Shown: one piece after another, positions 23,736-35,616 of the stretch
Layout: each line of letters opens with the position of its first letter
Numbering within the stretch: the stretch's first letter is position 1
From: Liolophura sinensis
Taxonomy: Eukaryota > Mollusca > Polyplacophora > Chitonida > Chitonidae
DNA length: 64,000 nucleotides
Assembly (NCBI RefSeq): GCF_032854445.1
Contig: NC_088302.1
Span: 53,038,046 to 53,102,045 of the forward strand
Reading direction: 5' to 3'
Notes under the pieces: generated by a model
Database searches by the model: none
Seen by the model: the letters and a program-made list of their open reading frames with translations, nothing else
Told to the model about the DNA's origin: nothing
Translations under genes and position numbers: made by a program

Positions 23736-25076
23736 GGGCCAGACACTACTTTGATGGTGAAGACAGAAGCGGTGACAATCGTGGTAAGTTGTCAAAGAGT
23801 TTAAACGCTGTTTGTGTTTTGTTGAATGAATATAGTAGATAGTCGATATAGCAGACATCACCTCCATCCTTGCCTCTATATATAACTAGAGCTGATGAAG
23901 ACATTTTTGTCGGAAATTAGTCTAGATTTGCATACCGAATCTAAGCGCCAACACAGACAGTGCTCTACCAGCCGTCAACCAATAAGGACGTTCCATTGGC
24001 AAGGCCAATTCCTAAAACGATGTATAACATCGAAACATCCCATGAATGGTAACATTTGTATGTAGTGGAATTCAAGAAGGTTTTGTTACTCCTGACGTAA
24101 ATATAGCAATGGCCGGTTTTATGAAACACCGAAACTATTAGTGACACCGACAGTTGATTAAACACTACATTTATAAAATTGATGTAATGGTTTTCATGGC
24201 ATTTTCATCTTTTAATAATAATAATAATATTTTTCAGACCGTGTCAGGTTTAATATACAGAGATATGGAAAAAAAACGATATTTGTAGTTTATAAATCAT
24301 AGAAGAACTATTATTAAACTTTACCTTCAAACTATTTATGAATTTGACGTGTGTATGAACAAAATAAATGAATACATGTGACAACAATGTCAGTTCAACA
24401 GACTTTATTTTATTATCGCGTGGAGGAGGATTTAACCTTACAAATAAGAGCATAAGCTCTACCACAAATTTTTCTGATTTGTACATCTATATCAACATCA
24501 TCTTGTATGTCAGACGTTGTGAAATGCCCAAGATATACTTTCTAAAACAACACAGTTTTTCACCACATAATCTAACTACAGGAGACCTAGAATTGGCATA
24601 AAGCTGTGCTACAATTACAATAAAAACAGATTTGTAGTGTTATAAAATACATCTTGCGATTCAGCATATGTAAAGCATGAGTCTCAAGGTTATTCCACCA
24701 AACGCCTTCATTCCAAGTTCGTTAAGTTTTACATTGAGTATAATAATTCTCCCGGAAGTAAATATGGACAAAGCGTCCAGAATTTATGGCACTCCGTTTC
24801 TTGTGTCTAATTTCGCGTAACCCGAGGCTAGAGACTGTGTATTCATCGTGTTGAATGAGATCACCATGTAGAACATATGAACTCACATATTTTGTTGCCG
24901 ACAACTTATATTTTACCATGATTTACCATTGAATAGTGATTTTACTAAGTCGCCTAGAACATGCCTTGCATCTTTCTACTAACATCATTGGGAACTATTG
25001 ATTGCTTCTCTTTGCATAATTCCGTCCTATTTTTGTGTTTTATATACTTTCTTAGTCTTTTCGTGGTTTGTGATAT
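23736..25076. other. Spacer with small repeats
   Basis: Holds a dispersed-repeat fragment at 23945-24015 (taccagccgtcaaccaataa) and a short TAA microsatellite near 24212-24230. No gene is seen. Confidence 0.45.
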
Positions 25077-25085
25077 GTCGTTTTA

Positions 25086-25221
25086 TTTATTTACTTATTT
25101 ATTTGATTGGTGTTTTACGCCGTATTCAAGAATATTTCACTTATACGACGGCGGCCAGCATTATGGTGGGTGGAAACAGGGCAGAGCCCGGGGGAAACAC
25201 ACGACCATCTGCAGGTTGTGC
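25086..25221 (-). mobile_element. 5'-truncated SINE with target-site duplication
   Basis: Minus-strand copy of the SINE family holding the AT-rich tail, the conserved 3' region and part of the body, truncated at gaccatctgcaggttg. The 9-bp gtcgtttta flanks it at 25077-25085 and 25222-25230, as expected for a 5'-truncated retroposition product. The 165-codon ORF at 24961-25458 runs through it and is partly SINE-derived. Confidence 0.85.
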
Positions 25222-25230
25222 GTCGTTTTA

Positions 25231-27409
25231 GGAAATGGCCTTGCGATTATTGACCTGGAACGTCCTTATTGGTTGAAGGCTGGAATACGAATGTCTGTTT
25301 CGACGCATAGAGCCATAGCTTATGAAGCCCTGAGGCCGAAAGACACGACAGCCACATTTTATCAACATGAAGTAAACTCAACATTGCGTCAATATTATAC
25401 AGCCGTCTCCAGCGTTCAGCGGGTTTACATCCAGGTCATAAAAATATATAGAAAATAAGCAAGAAGACAAAATTTCTCCTTTTATTACACCATTTGTACG
25501 GAGACTGTAGATTCTCACTTAACGACAAATTACTGAAAATTCCACCAAAATACAATAAATAAACAAAAACAAGCATTTATGTTATGATGAATTGACTTGT
25601 TAAACAAGGTTCAGTGACTGACACGATCAAAAGCCTCGTTGGCATCCATAAAACAGACAATTACTGGGCTAGTATTAGCCCCAAAGAAATAGAATCTCCC
25701 CGAAAATGCAGATTTTATACACTGATCTGTAGAAATGTTGGCATGAAAGTCAAACTGGAGTCTGAACTATACAACTCAGCTCCACAAGTCTGTAAAATCA
25801 ATAAATCTAGTACTGGTATGATATTATTTTGAAAATTAATCTTGCGATTATTTAACTGTAAGGTCCGTTAAAGTAGACGACTGGTGTAATAAGGTGCATT
25901 TTAACGCCTAGATTTTTATCTTTTCGCTCCATGATGAGGACACACGTTATTGTGTAGTTCCTACGTTATGTCGGAAACATTTGATCGTGGGCCACGCATA
26001 CAATTGTGAAACATGACACCGAGCATAATAAACAGATATGGTTAATAAATCACTCATATCCTTTACTGAGCATTGGTCCTCTAATATTCCAGTCAGGTTG
26101 ATTGGCGGAAACCGACAGACTGGTCCCTGACAAACCTTACTGGATGGTTCATTGGAAATGAACTAACGAGCGCCGGATTCGAGCGCACGACTGTATGGGT
26201 CAATGGCCTGCTATCTTAAAGGAGAGCGACAGCGTACACGACTGTGCACCCCGCATATCTGAAAAAGATTTTCAAAGGCCAACCACCGCAAATAAAAATG
26301 TGCCGAATATATGTAGTATATGTAGTTTACAATCACTTGAACCATTAAATATAACCTTTTAACTGGTAGTAGTCAGAATAAAACATACTTCACCTAGTTC
26401 TACACACTAAATAAAGTTTACAGAGCATGTATTAATATCAACAATTTCAATTTACACTATAAAACATTTCGGCTGAAAATTCTGAGTCAACGCTTTACCG
26501 TCAAACGCCCTCAAAGTCAAGCAATCTAGCCATTAATTAGAACTTAAAACCATAAAGTGGAAGGTAGTATGGCGCTATATCTTTAAGTAATGTTACTTGT
26601 AGTGCATTTTAGAGTCAAGCTTGTATGTTGTATTTGCTTGAATATGAAATAAAATGAGAACGACCTATTTACGAAGCATTTTTGTTTGCAAATTAAGTCC
26701 AGAAAACATATCTGTATGTATTTCGGCTATGTCACTGTGCGATAACGGTTATACCAGTGTAAGGGCCGCAGTTTTCATGTAACGTTCTGTGCTTTAAACA
26801 TGTAAACGACGTGCTGCTGTGTGGGATTTTATATTTATGTCCATGGCGATTTCATGAAAGTATAAAATTCATTTACTTGATGGGTGCTATATTCGTGTCA
26901 TTCACCTAGCGTAGTTTTCCATCGCTGCAACCCGTGTCCACCTGGCTCAGGTGCACCAATCCTACTAGTAGCTCGTTAACGAATTACCTAACTTCTCTTT
27001 TCGCTAATCCAATCCCATTTATGCATTTACCAAGAAGGGTTCAAATTATTGCCTTTCAGTAAATGTCAGGTTTGCATCCCTTCGCTATTTATAATGTTAA
27101 AATGATTCTGGAGTTTGAAAAAAGTGAAATGCTGTCAGCTTTATCAATTTTAGGAATATTACTACTTTTCAGCAGACGAGGGGGATATTTTGTAAAATCT
27201 AATTATTTGGGCTATTCCAACATAATCGAACAAAATTCGAGTGGATTTGCACTGATCGATTTTATGACAAAAATCTCCTAACATCTCTTTTAGATGTTAA
27301 TCTTTCAATAGGTCGTGCACACCAGCTCTTGGATCGGATGCGGCCTGAGGACTGAGTAGAATAACAAACATCAGCATTTATTAATCATTTTAGTCCAGTG
27401 ATTATTAAT
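25231..27409. other. Gene-poor spacer
   Basis: No supported feature. Near 26940-27020 there is a short resemblance to repeat family B (tttatgcatttaccaagaag). Confidence 0.4.
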
Positions 27410-27625
27410 TCTAATAAATTGCAATTGATAATACTGCATTTTAATTTTTACCTAATTCTGTTTAACATATGGTGCTAGGGATGCGTAAGTAGCTATTTAC
27501 TTTTAGAATAAAACCCTAACTGAGGTAAGCTGACAAGAGATTTTCAGTCAAGGGAGACTATCACACTGTCATCACTCGGCTCTGGTTTTACCCTTTGTGC
27601 TGTACGTCTTTTATAGTGAGTTTTG
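27410..27625. repeat. Dispersed repeat family B, copy 2
   Basis: Begins ctaataaattgcaatt, includes tttttacctaattctg and gaataaaacccta, then aggtaagctgacaagag and cggctctggttttac. It shares the same block order as the other copies. Confidence 0.6.
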
Positions 27626-29016
27626 AAAATTTCTTTACTCCCACTGTTCTGAGAACTGAGGTGGTAATAAGCAGGATGCTCATTAGGGATGGTTTGCCTT
27701 CATTCCGTCAGCTTCGGGTCCCAGTCCAATCACAGGTCGTTGAACACTTTATCTGGCATCACGGGAGATTTCGCCAGCGAAACCCACCAGTTATGGGGTG
27801 CCAACCTATCGATTTCCAGAAAGTATGGAGATTACTGTCCCTCAGCTAAGTATAACAGTATACCAATGGACTTTCAACTTCCAAAGACAATTTTACACGC
27901 TCACTTTGATCTGCTTTGCCAAGGTGTTTTTCCTTCAAAATGGGAATTATATTTGGTAGAAGACGCATTCCATGATGTGAATAGATGAGCCAGTTCAGCT
28001 GGCGGATCGAACGAAAGGCGCTGTTTACGAGGATGGCATCCTCCAAGGAAGTGCACATAATGGTATGGCGTGCAGATTTCTACACGTCACATGTTTAAAG
28101 ACTTCGTCAGTTATTAACTGCAGTGATATATACCATCCACCTCGGTTCTCACATGACAAAGACATCCATCGTATACGTGGTTTATTTTTGATTATGGCGT
28201 TAAACACCAGTTAAGTGTGGTAAGGTGTTTCAGGTGTATTTAGAAGGCCGACTGGGTTTCCTTGCATAGATTTGTATTACGTCCATAAAACTGATTCAAA
28301 GCCTGATAAGTGAGCAAACCCACCCAATAAACACTGAACAAAAGAACAACGACAACTTGGTGCAAAACAACGTGTTGACCAAAGCACTGGCTTAAGTCCA
28401 AAACAAACTCTAATCAATCTATGTAGGTCGCCTGAAGGTTAGTCAAACTGGGGGTGTTAGATATACGAATGTCAATAAAGAGGGCTTAAGATGCATATTG
28501 TTTGATAGGGTCATTCATAACAGAGTGCTGCCCCGATCCCAGCCGTGGGGGAAAGTCGAGGTTTGTAAATACAACACGGGAATGCGACTCACGCCAAGTC
28601 ATGCCCACACCGTTCCGGTTAGGAATAAATGTTGAACAGTTAGTGCACAATCATGTCGTTTGAAAAAACTTCAATAAAGAATGCAAAGAGTGACACTGAG
28701 AACAAACTTCGTGACCAATCTAATTAATAAGACTTTGATACTTTTTGAGTTGAGCATTCCTAGCACAGGTACTTTGGTCCGTGATTCGGGTAGCCGAATT
28801 TCTTAAAACATGATAAGAGCTGGGCGAGGAGCGGGGAGGTCGCGAGAAACCTTTAGTTAGGAAGAAAACGTCGTAAAAAGATTGATCAAGGGAAAACAAG
28901 TGAAAAGCTTAACAAGCATTCAGATTTCAGGGAAACATTAAAAAAGACAGAAAATTTGCATTTGGGTGAGGACATTTCGCAAACAGCCCATTGGATGCAT
29001 GTTAAGATTAAATACA
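27626..29016. other. Spacer, nothing supported
   Basis: ORFs at 27595-27849 and 27689-27988 have no recognisable motif. A SINE-tail-like fragment (tatggcgttaaacaccagtt) lies near 28194-28213. Confidence 0.4.
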
Positions 29017-29338
29017 TTTGATGCCACACAGAAATCAAAATCAAACATCGTTTGATACCACGCAGAAATCAAAATCAAACATCGTTTGATGCCACACAGA
29101 AATCAAAATCAAACATCGTTTGATACCACGCAGAAATCAAAATCAAACATCGTTTGATGCCACACAGAAATCAAAATCAAACATCGTTTGATGCCACACA
29201 GAAATCAAAATCAAACATCGTTTGATGCCACACAGAAATCAAAATCAAACATCGTTTGATACCACGCAGAAATCAAAATCAAACATCGTTTGATACCACG
29301 CAGAAATCAAAATCAAACATCGTTTGATACCACACACA
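29017..29338. repeat. 34-bp tandem array, 9.5 copies
   Basis: The unit starts tttgatgccacacag and continues aaatcaaaatcaaacatcg. Starts fall every 34 bp from 29017 to 29323. Two variants (gatgccacacag and gataccacgcag) are interspersed. The flanking atcaaa and tttgat of each unit are inverted, so each could form a short hairpin. Confidence 0.95.
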
Positions 29339-30472
29339 ACTGGAAAGTGTTTTTTTTTTTTACTTTTACTTTAAAGTGCATGATAAGAAACACATCAGCA
29401 TCGAAGTATAACTATATAGGTCATTGAGATTAAAAGCAATTTATTGTACGTCAGTATCCTATAGAATTACTCAAAATGCCGCGCTGCCATCAAATTTGCA
29501 ATCAAGTAAAAGTCAAAACCTTAGAAAACCTGCAGGGTGGGGAACAGATTCTACGCTTTGTGTTCGATTGTAATTGTTCATGGCGGCTAGCAATGATGTC
29601 TGTTTAAAGAATGTTTGTTTCCATTTTAAACTAAATATTGTTATCCTTAATGTGTATGCCTAATATACACTTGTGAAAGAAAATAAAATTCAAACTACAC
29701 AATACTCTGAATAGCACAATATACATCATTAGGGTAAAGCATTGTAAGATAATGATTTAATACTCCTTTCAAGTCTCACCACATCAGTGCTTAAAGGTTT
29801 GACCGACTTTTGCGCGAGGAATTCTCATTTGTACCCCGTATTATTCCGCAGGTAACAAAAAGGAGAAAAGAAAGGTTTGTCAAGGTTTCTTGAAGAAAGG
29901 TAAAACTGGCATTACGCCAATGGAATGAATGTTTTCGTTTATACGCACGACACATTATTTGTGAGCCGTATTTTTCCGTCTGCATAACCTTTACGGTTAG
30001 CTTACAACGTAGCTGAAAGCTCGGGTTACAAAGACCGCCGTTATCGCTCGTTTTCGTAATAGTTTGCAATCCGATGCATGCAGTAAGTATATATAGTAAC
30101 TTCATGTAATTTGTGACAATATCTACCAAGTTAATTGTGGCCCAACTTGACCCTTGTCTAAATACTCAGTCTCTGGGCGTGTTATGTGTAATTCGTGTTA
30201 TACCGATCTAATGATGAAATTTACCTGAATATTTCAAGTTTAGAAATGGCAGAGACAGTCACTGTATAGCGGTCGTGGTCTGACTAGTTAGCTTGGAGGC
30301 GGGAAAACAAACAGCCTGTCAGACACTATTGTCGCCACACAAAAACCTCGCTGACGGATTGGGCTTGTAGTGGGGATAGAAGCTAGGCGAAAGTTCGAAC
30401 AGGAGTTTAACATGTCTTAAGTCAACAAACCCGAAGGCTGTGGTCGTATATCAACACTCACCTATATAATCC
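29339..30472. other. Spacer upstream of the 365-aa ORF
   Basis: A T-run follows the array at 29350-29360. The minus-strand ORF at 29791-30129 has an internal Met followed by a hydrophobic, signal-like segment (MKLLYILTACIGLQ), but nothing else supports it. Confidence 0.4.
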
Positions 30473-30479
30473 GGGCATA
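30473..30479 (+). promoter_or_regulatory. Possible TATA box
   Basis: TATATAA lies 193 bp before the start codon of the 365-aa ORF, in otherwise mixed-composition DNA. Its position would imply a start of transcription near 30505. This is only suggestive. Confidence 0.3.
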
Positions 30480-30663
30480 CCTAGCCAAGACAGCGGATAA
30501 ATAGTTAGCCCAAGCCTCGAGATATCAGACTAACGTGTGCAGATCGCGATCACTGACCAGGCCACACAGTTTCTCTCCTACCAGACTGTGATCTTTACGC
30601 TTTGTTCTTTACGTTGAACAGTAACTACTACAGGTGGTTGATGACAAAAGGCGTGGGGTCTGT

Positions 30664-30708
30664 ATGCAGCCATGGGGGACTCTATGCTGGTGTACAGTGA
30701 GAAGATGA
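30664..30708 (+). promoter_or_regulatory. Overlapping upstream ORF
   Basis: An ATG eight bases before the 365-aa start opens a different frame that ends at TGA (30706-30708), inside the main coding region. Its context (ctgtATGC) is weak, while the main start is strong, so leaky scanning would be expected. Confidence 0.35.
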
Positions 30709-31769
30709 GGCGAATCTCCCGCAACAGGTACCACCAAGCCTCACCCTTGTCACTGCAGCAACTTGGCAGTTTGACAAAGAACAAAAAGAGAATGGTCCTA
30801 CATGAACAAGAAGGCAGTGCCCAGTCCACGAAGTCGGCGGCCCACACGAAACCCGGCCGACCACTGCGATCTCTCTCCGACGCAGCTGCCCACAAAGCTC
30901 TGCGAGGTCGCCATCTGGTGAGAGCAAAGAAGAAAACATCTCTAGATATGACAGGGACATTTGCTAATAACGACGGAAACAAGGCGTCTGACACGGATAA
31001 GGATTGTCACATTATTTCTTCGGCTTGGGAAACCTCGGACTGTGTTTATCAACGACAACGTAGACGCGGATTGACAGCAGTTCCTAAGCTGGAAACATTG
31101 TGTTTACAGGACAATTCCGTATCTGCAAACAGTGAATTAGATTCAAATGGAAATAGCTTACCAAGCATTAGCATCTACCCACAGGATTTCGTACCGAAAA
31201 GAACATCTAGCAATTTGCCCGGAAATTCTTACCAATGTGAGTCAGATTTAAGGCATGAAAATTCGTCTCTCATTTGTTATTCAGAACGAGGGGTTTCCTG
31301 GAATGACATTGCAGCAGGCAGGAAATGTCCTAGGTATTCCGAAGCAAGTCAGCTAGTGTTAAGAAGTTTTGTCCCAGAAATCGCCCGGTCCCCCGAGTCT
31401 GTGGCGGAACGTTTCTTGGACACCAGCACCGCGGAGTTGAATTTGCTTAGAAAGAACCGTCATCGCCTTTCAAGCTCTTCAGCTCCAACATCTCCGGTCC
31501 TGTCCAGTGATGAAGGAGGCGAAGATGACATTCGCCGGAGAACGCACTCCGTGTCATTACCGTGTAAAACACTGAAATCTGTCCTAAAGAAAACGACTAT
31601 CTGTCGTAAGAAGAAACTAGCTGTGGGTAATTCGAGACACAAGACTGTTAGTTTCAAATCACCGGATGTGATTCGAGTAATCTCGCGATGTTCAGGCGAC
31701 GACTGGGACGCGACATCTATCAGTGGTGCTGGTCAGTCAGAGACTACAATTGTTGTCATCAGTGATTAA
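30672..31769 (+). CDS. Unrecognised 365-aa basic, Ser-rich protein with SILK-like and RVxF-like motifs
   Basis: Single open frame with a strong start context (gcagccATGG). I do not recognise the family. The protein is rich in Ser, Arg and Lys and looks largely disordered, with no signal peptide or membrane segment. The N-terminus is basic (KMRRISRNRY), basic clusters lie at 76-88 and 128-132, and a Ser tract at 266-280 is followed by an acidic DEGGEDD patch. Near the C-terminus, SVLK (303-306) precedes KTVSF (324-328). That order and spacing resembles the SILK plus RVxF docking pair of protein phosphatase 1 partners, so a PP1-binding role is an inference. An upstream ATG at 30664 opens an overlapping 14-codon uORF. 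Introns beyond the ORF cannot be excluded. Confidence 0.7.
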   Translation: MGDSMLVYSEKMRRISRNRYHQASPLSLQQLGSLTKNKKRMVLHEQEGSAQSTKSAAHTKPGRPLRSLSDAAAHKALRGRHLVRAKKKTSLDMTGTFANNDGNKASDTDKDCHIISSAWETSDCVYQRQRRRGLTAVPKLETLCLQDNSVSANSELDSNGNSLPSISIYPQDFVPKRTSSNLPGNSYQCESDLRHENSSLICYSERGVSWNDIAAGRKCPRYSEASQLVLRSFVPEIARSPESVAERFLDTSTAELNLLRKNRHRLSSSSAPTSPVLSSDEGGEDDIRRRTHSVSLPCKTLKSVLKKTTICRKKKLAVGNSRHKTVSFKSPDVIRVISRCSGDDWDATSISGAGQSETTIVVISD

Positions 31770-32502
31770 ATTTTGCCGTTATGCTAAATTACACTTTTGT
31801 TTAATGTGTGTTAATGCTATTTTTTGTTTAACTTTAAACTGTTGTACTGCCTCGTTCTGATTGCCACAAACTGTTATATAGTTTAATATGTTTTATACAG
31901 TTACTAGTCACACATAAGTCTCTCTTCATAGAAAAATGACTTACCATTAGCAGTATATCATTATATCAGAACATTGCATGAGCAAAGTATGGACATAAAG
32001 TATATATCAAAAAACAGGCATTTTAACTCCTTGCTTGTTGATTACTAACAACATAAACTGAACTGGAAATGTACGAGTTGATGGCTGTTTCTTGATTACC
32101 AGTCAAGATTTTGGTGTAGTAAGCGCTCTTAAAATCTTCTCGTTGAACACGGAAACAGCAAACAGTAGGCCTATAGGCACATGCCGTAGAAGTGTACAAT
32201 ATGCGAACTTGTTGTGTTACACACTGCTGTCAGGGATTCTCGTCCCTTATCAGTCAAATCTCAAATCTTCAAATCTTGCTCCAATCCAGTAACAGTCCCG
32301 GCATTCCGTCGAGGTTGGGATGGGGTGAGGTGGGTTGGTCGAGGGTTGCGTGCATGTATCATCATACATGTTGAAGGACAAAACATAAACGAGAAAACGA
32401 GTTCAATCCCATATTCGGACAAGATTTCCTGCTTTCGTCGACCTCTGGTCCTTGATACCTAAAAGCACTTTTGTCTTGCAGAAGTCACCTGAAGACTTCT
32501 TC
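31770..32502. other. Spacer downstream of the 365-aa ORF
   Basis: Probably includes the 3' UTR. No clear AATAAA signal lies close to the stop. No other gene is seen. Confidence 0.4.
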
Positions 32503-32985
32503 CCTTCTCGGTGAGTAAGTGACTAATAAAGGAGTAAACTCACCAGAGATCGGTGGTTTACTCTCGGCGAGTAAATGACTAGTCAAGGAGTGAACTCGCC
32601 AGAGATAAGTGGTTTACTCTCGGCGAGTAAATGACTAGTCAAGGAGTAAACTCGCCAGACATCAGTGGTTTACTCTCGGCGAGTAAGGGACTAATCAAGG
32701 AGTGAACTCGCCAGAGATCCGTGGTTTACTCTAGGTGAGTAAGGGACTAATCAAGGAGTGAACTCGAGTAAAGTACTAATCAAGGAGTAAACTCTCCATA
32801 GATCGGTGGTTTACTCTAGGTGAGTAAGGGACTAATCAAGGAGTGAACTCGAGTAAGGGACTAATCAAGGAGTGAACTCGCCAGAGATCGGTGGTTTACT
32901 CTCGGCGAGTAAGTGACTAGTCAGGGAGTGAACTCGCCAGAAATCGGTGGTTCACTCTCGGCGAGTGAGGGACTAATCAAGGAGT
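32503..32985. repeat. 56-bp tandem array with internal palindromes
   Basis: About eight full or partial units built from gagatcggtggtttactctc, then ggcgagtaa, gactaatcaaggagtgaact, and cgcca. Each unit contains tttactc and gagtaaa in inverted order a few bases apart, so each strand could form hairpins. Two units near 32760 and 32850 are internally deleted. The array runs directly into ggtgttaaacgtcaatcaag (32990-33009), which looks like a SINE tail. Confidence 0.9.
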
Positions 32986-33119
32986 ATGGTGTTAAACGTC
33001 AATCAAGTCAAATCAAAAAACTTATTCTGTAATTCAAACCGTAAAATTTGAGAGATGTAATTCAATTTAGATTGCATCATTTTCTTAGGTGTTTCTTAGC
33101 GCTAGAATAAGGATGATGG

Positions 33120-33370
33120 GAGTATGTGAACTCTGCATTTATTTTAATGCTTTTTGTTTAAACGCGGGAACGTAAGTATTGCATCAAAACGATGTTACAG
33201 GGTGTTGCTACTTTTTAAGCATTTGTATAAACAGTTGGAATAAAACCTTAGCTTCATTGGTTAAGTTAACAAGAGGGTGGGCCTCACCAGCTACTTGTGA
33301 CCATTTACCAACAGTAACACAATGGTCGGTGCTCTAGGTGTACTCTCCTTGCTGTAATGTTTTGTGAGCA
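33120..33370. repeat. Dispersed repeat family B, copy 3
   Basis: Contains gaataaaaccttagc, taagttaacaagagg, tgtgaccatttaccaacagt and ccttgctgtaatgttttgtg, in the same order as copies at 27.4 and 33.5 kb. Confidence 0.6.
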
Positions 33371-33484
33371 TGCATTAACCAGTTTTCTGTCGATGCGTCA
33401 TTAGCCTTTGGCGCTTGGCCCCTTTGTATTGCTTTCTTGTGAATATTTAATTGTGAAGGCAACGCAGAATATTGAGAAATTCTA

Positions 33485-33745
33485 GACGTCTAATAAAATG
33501 CAATGAACATCGATGCCGTCTTTTACCTAACTCTGCACACGCATGATGTTCAGGAGTTTCTAGCATTTACATGAACAGTAAGACGTAAATTGTCAAGATG
33601 CCACACGTTTCAACAGTTAGAGGTAAATTGCCAGGAGGCCACACCTTTTACCAGTTACCTTTGACCACTTGACAACTATCACTCTATCGTCGCTGTTCTT
33701 GTTTTAATCTCCATGCTGAAGTGTTTTGTATCACAAGAAATTTCG
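33485..33745. repeat. Dispersed repeat family B, copy 4
   Basis: Contains taataaaatgcaatgaac, ttttacctaactctgc, agcatttacatgaac, aggaggccacacctttta, gttacctttgaccac and tatcgtcgctgttcttg. It lies close behind copy 3 in the same orientation. Confidence 0.65.
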
Positions 33746-35616
33746 TGATAAACACAACGGTGTTGGTAAATTGCTACAGTAAATATTTTAAGTTCTCACT
33801 TTTACATCAAGGGAATGTCAGTTTCTGAGATGCATAATTTAAAACTCTGAAACGTAAAATATCATAAATAAGACAAATTCACGATACAAAGAAAGGTAAC
33901 GCGTAGATGTTATCATGGTTTCTTTTATTGTTGGCTGTCTGGGGTAAAATAACAACAGGATTTGGCTTTGCTAAGGCTTAAAATATAAAACATACATGTA
34001 CATTTAAGCCAGAAAGCTTGCTGACTATTACAAGAACTATGGCGTCTTATAACAAAGGAATACTGGCAAGTGAGACACCGCCAAACCTGGTTGTAGAACT
34101 CACCACAAGTCAAATCAGTAGGATATGCTTTCCTGCGTAGTGACGATTTGGGTGAACGCCCACTTCGCCCATGTAATAGTTCTCATGGACTACAGGAGTA
34201 CTACGTTACCAGTAGTTTACCCACAAATCGTCGTCACAAAGGCAAACATGAACAATGGACTCCACGGTCTTAAACGAATTACTTTATGCGGGAAAGTTTC
34301 CATATTTACGTTTGGTTTGACGGGAAAAGCCATCCATGGGGATGGAGTACACAATTAACAGTGGTCGCGCAAGTTTATTGTGTTTTGGTCCTCTGCGTAC
34401 TATTATATCCTTTTACAAAAGGCCTAAATACACGGACCGGCTTACAAGCCAAAAGAGGCGATGTATGTAAATACCCTTGGCTCACAATACAGAGACATGA
34501 ATAACTATGCCAGTGTGTTGATTGTGAATTTCTTAATAACATTAAAAACTCAATTCTTTATCCGTTGGATATTTTTAAGAGTATGTAATTCCTTCTAAAA
34601 ATGAAAGAAAAAGTTTCGAAAAAAAGGATTTACACTCCCTAGTAAAAATCTTATGACGTAAAAAAGAAAAGAGGAAGTGTAGCAGAGTATATAATAATAA
34701 AGAAAACATATCTGGCGTGTATTTTATAGTCTTATACCTTTACACAACAAGACTTTGAATATTACAAAATACTCGTGGCGAGCTCTTCTCCGGAATTTTG
34801 TCAATACTTTTAAATATTTCCAAATTTGATTACAATATGAACCTTATCCACTGTACAAAAACTTTCTACGAAAACGGGAGGATTTGGTCACCGGAGAAAG
34901 GCTAACATGTAATTACATATCACAGAAAGTTGTTAAATCCTTTGGAAATATCGCACGAAAACGATGGTGTTAGTCACCGGATAAGGCTAAATGGCAAGTA
35001 GATCTCACAGAACATAGTGAAACTCCTTCAAAATCTCTTTCCGAAAACAAAGGATTTACACACTGACTGAGACAAGTGGGAAATAAATTTGACCATGGTA
35101 ACATCCAGGTATAGAACACTCTTTTCGAAAAGAAAAGCAAAGACTGTCACCCCGGGGGAGCTTAACAACAAATAGGAAATTTTATAGTGCAGCGAAAACC
35201 TTTCCTGGAATTTTATTGAAAAATGAAAGGTTTGAGACATTCACTAAACCGATACTATGCCACAAGTCAGTATGCGAACATGCATCTTTGACAGTGGATC
35301 ATACCCTAGTGACATTCATCATAATGCAAAAATAAGTTTGCATGCAGTAATTAAAATGTAATTACGAGTCAAGGAAGTCCTTTTAACGAGTGAGTTTTCA
35401 TTAATACATCAAACAGAAGGTAAATGACAAGAATACAGGGATAAAAAAGAAGCCTCTAACCTACCGGTTCTACTTTCTATCTTCTGCTACATGCAAAACT
35501 TTTTTTTAAATTAGTATATGTTTCTTCATATACTAATTTTCTGTCCAGATTTTTATCCTTAATTACACTTAACTACGGTATAGTGAAAAGTCGGGAATAT
35601 GGAGTAGTGATATTGT
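33746..35616. other. AT-rich spacer, nothing supported
   Basis: Short ORFs at 33925-34113, 34125-34358 and 35028-35240 have no recognisable motif. Near 35507-35540 the inverted pair tagtatatg and catatacta forms a possible hairpin (tttcttcatatactaatt follows a related forward copy). Confidence 0.4.

Noticed and set aside
24961-25458. 165-codon ORF with a hydrophobic start
   Set aside because: Its middle is a SINE in reverse orientation; no family resemblance elsewhere.
29017-29338. CRISPR-like appearance of regularly spaced repeats
   Set aside because: Contiguous tandem units with no unique spacers, in a eukaryotic genome.
29791-30129. Small minus-strand ORF with an internal signal-peptide-like start
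   Set aside because: The hydrophobic stretch alone is weak, no cysteine framework or propeptide pattern was recognised, and flanks show no promoter or splice support.
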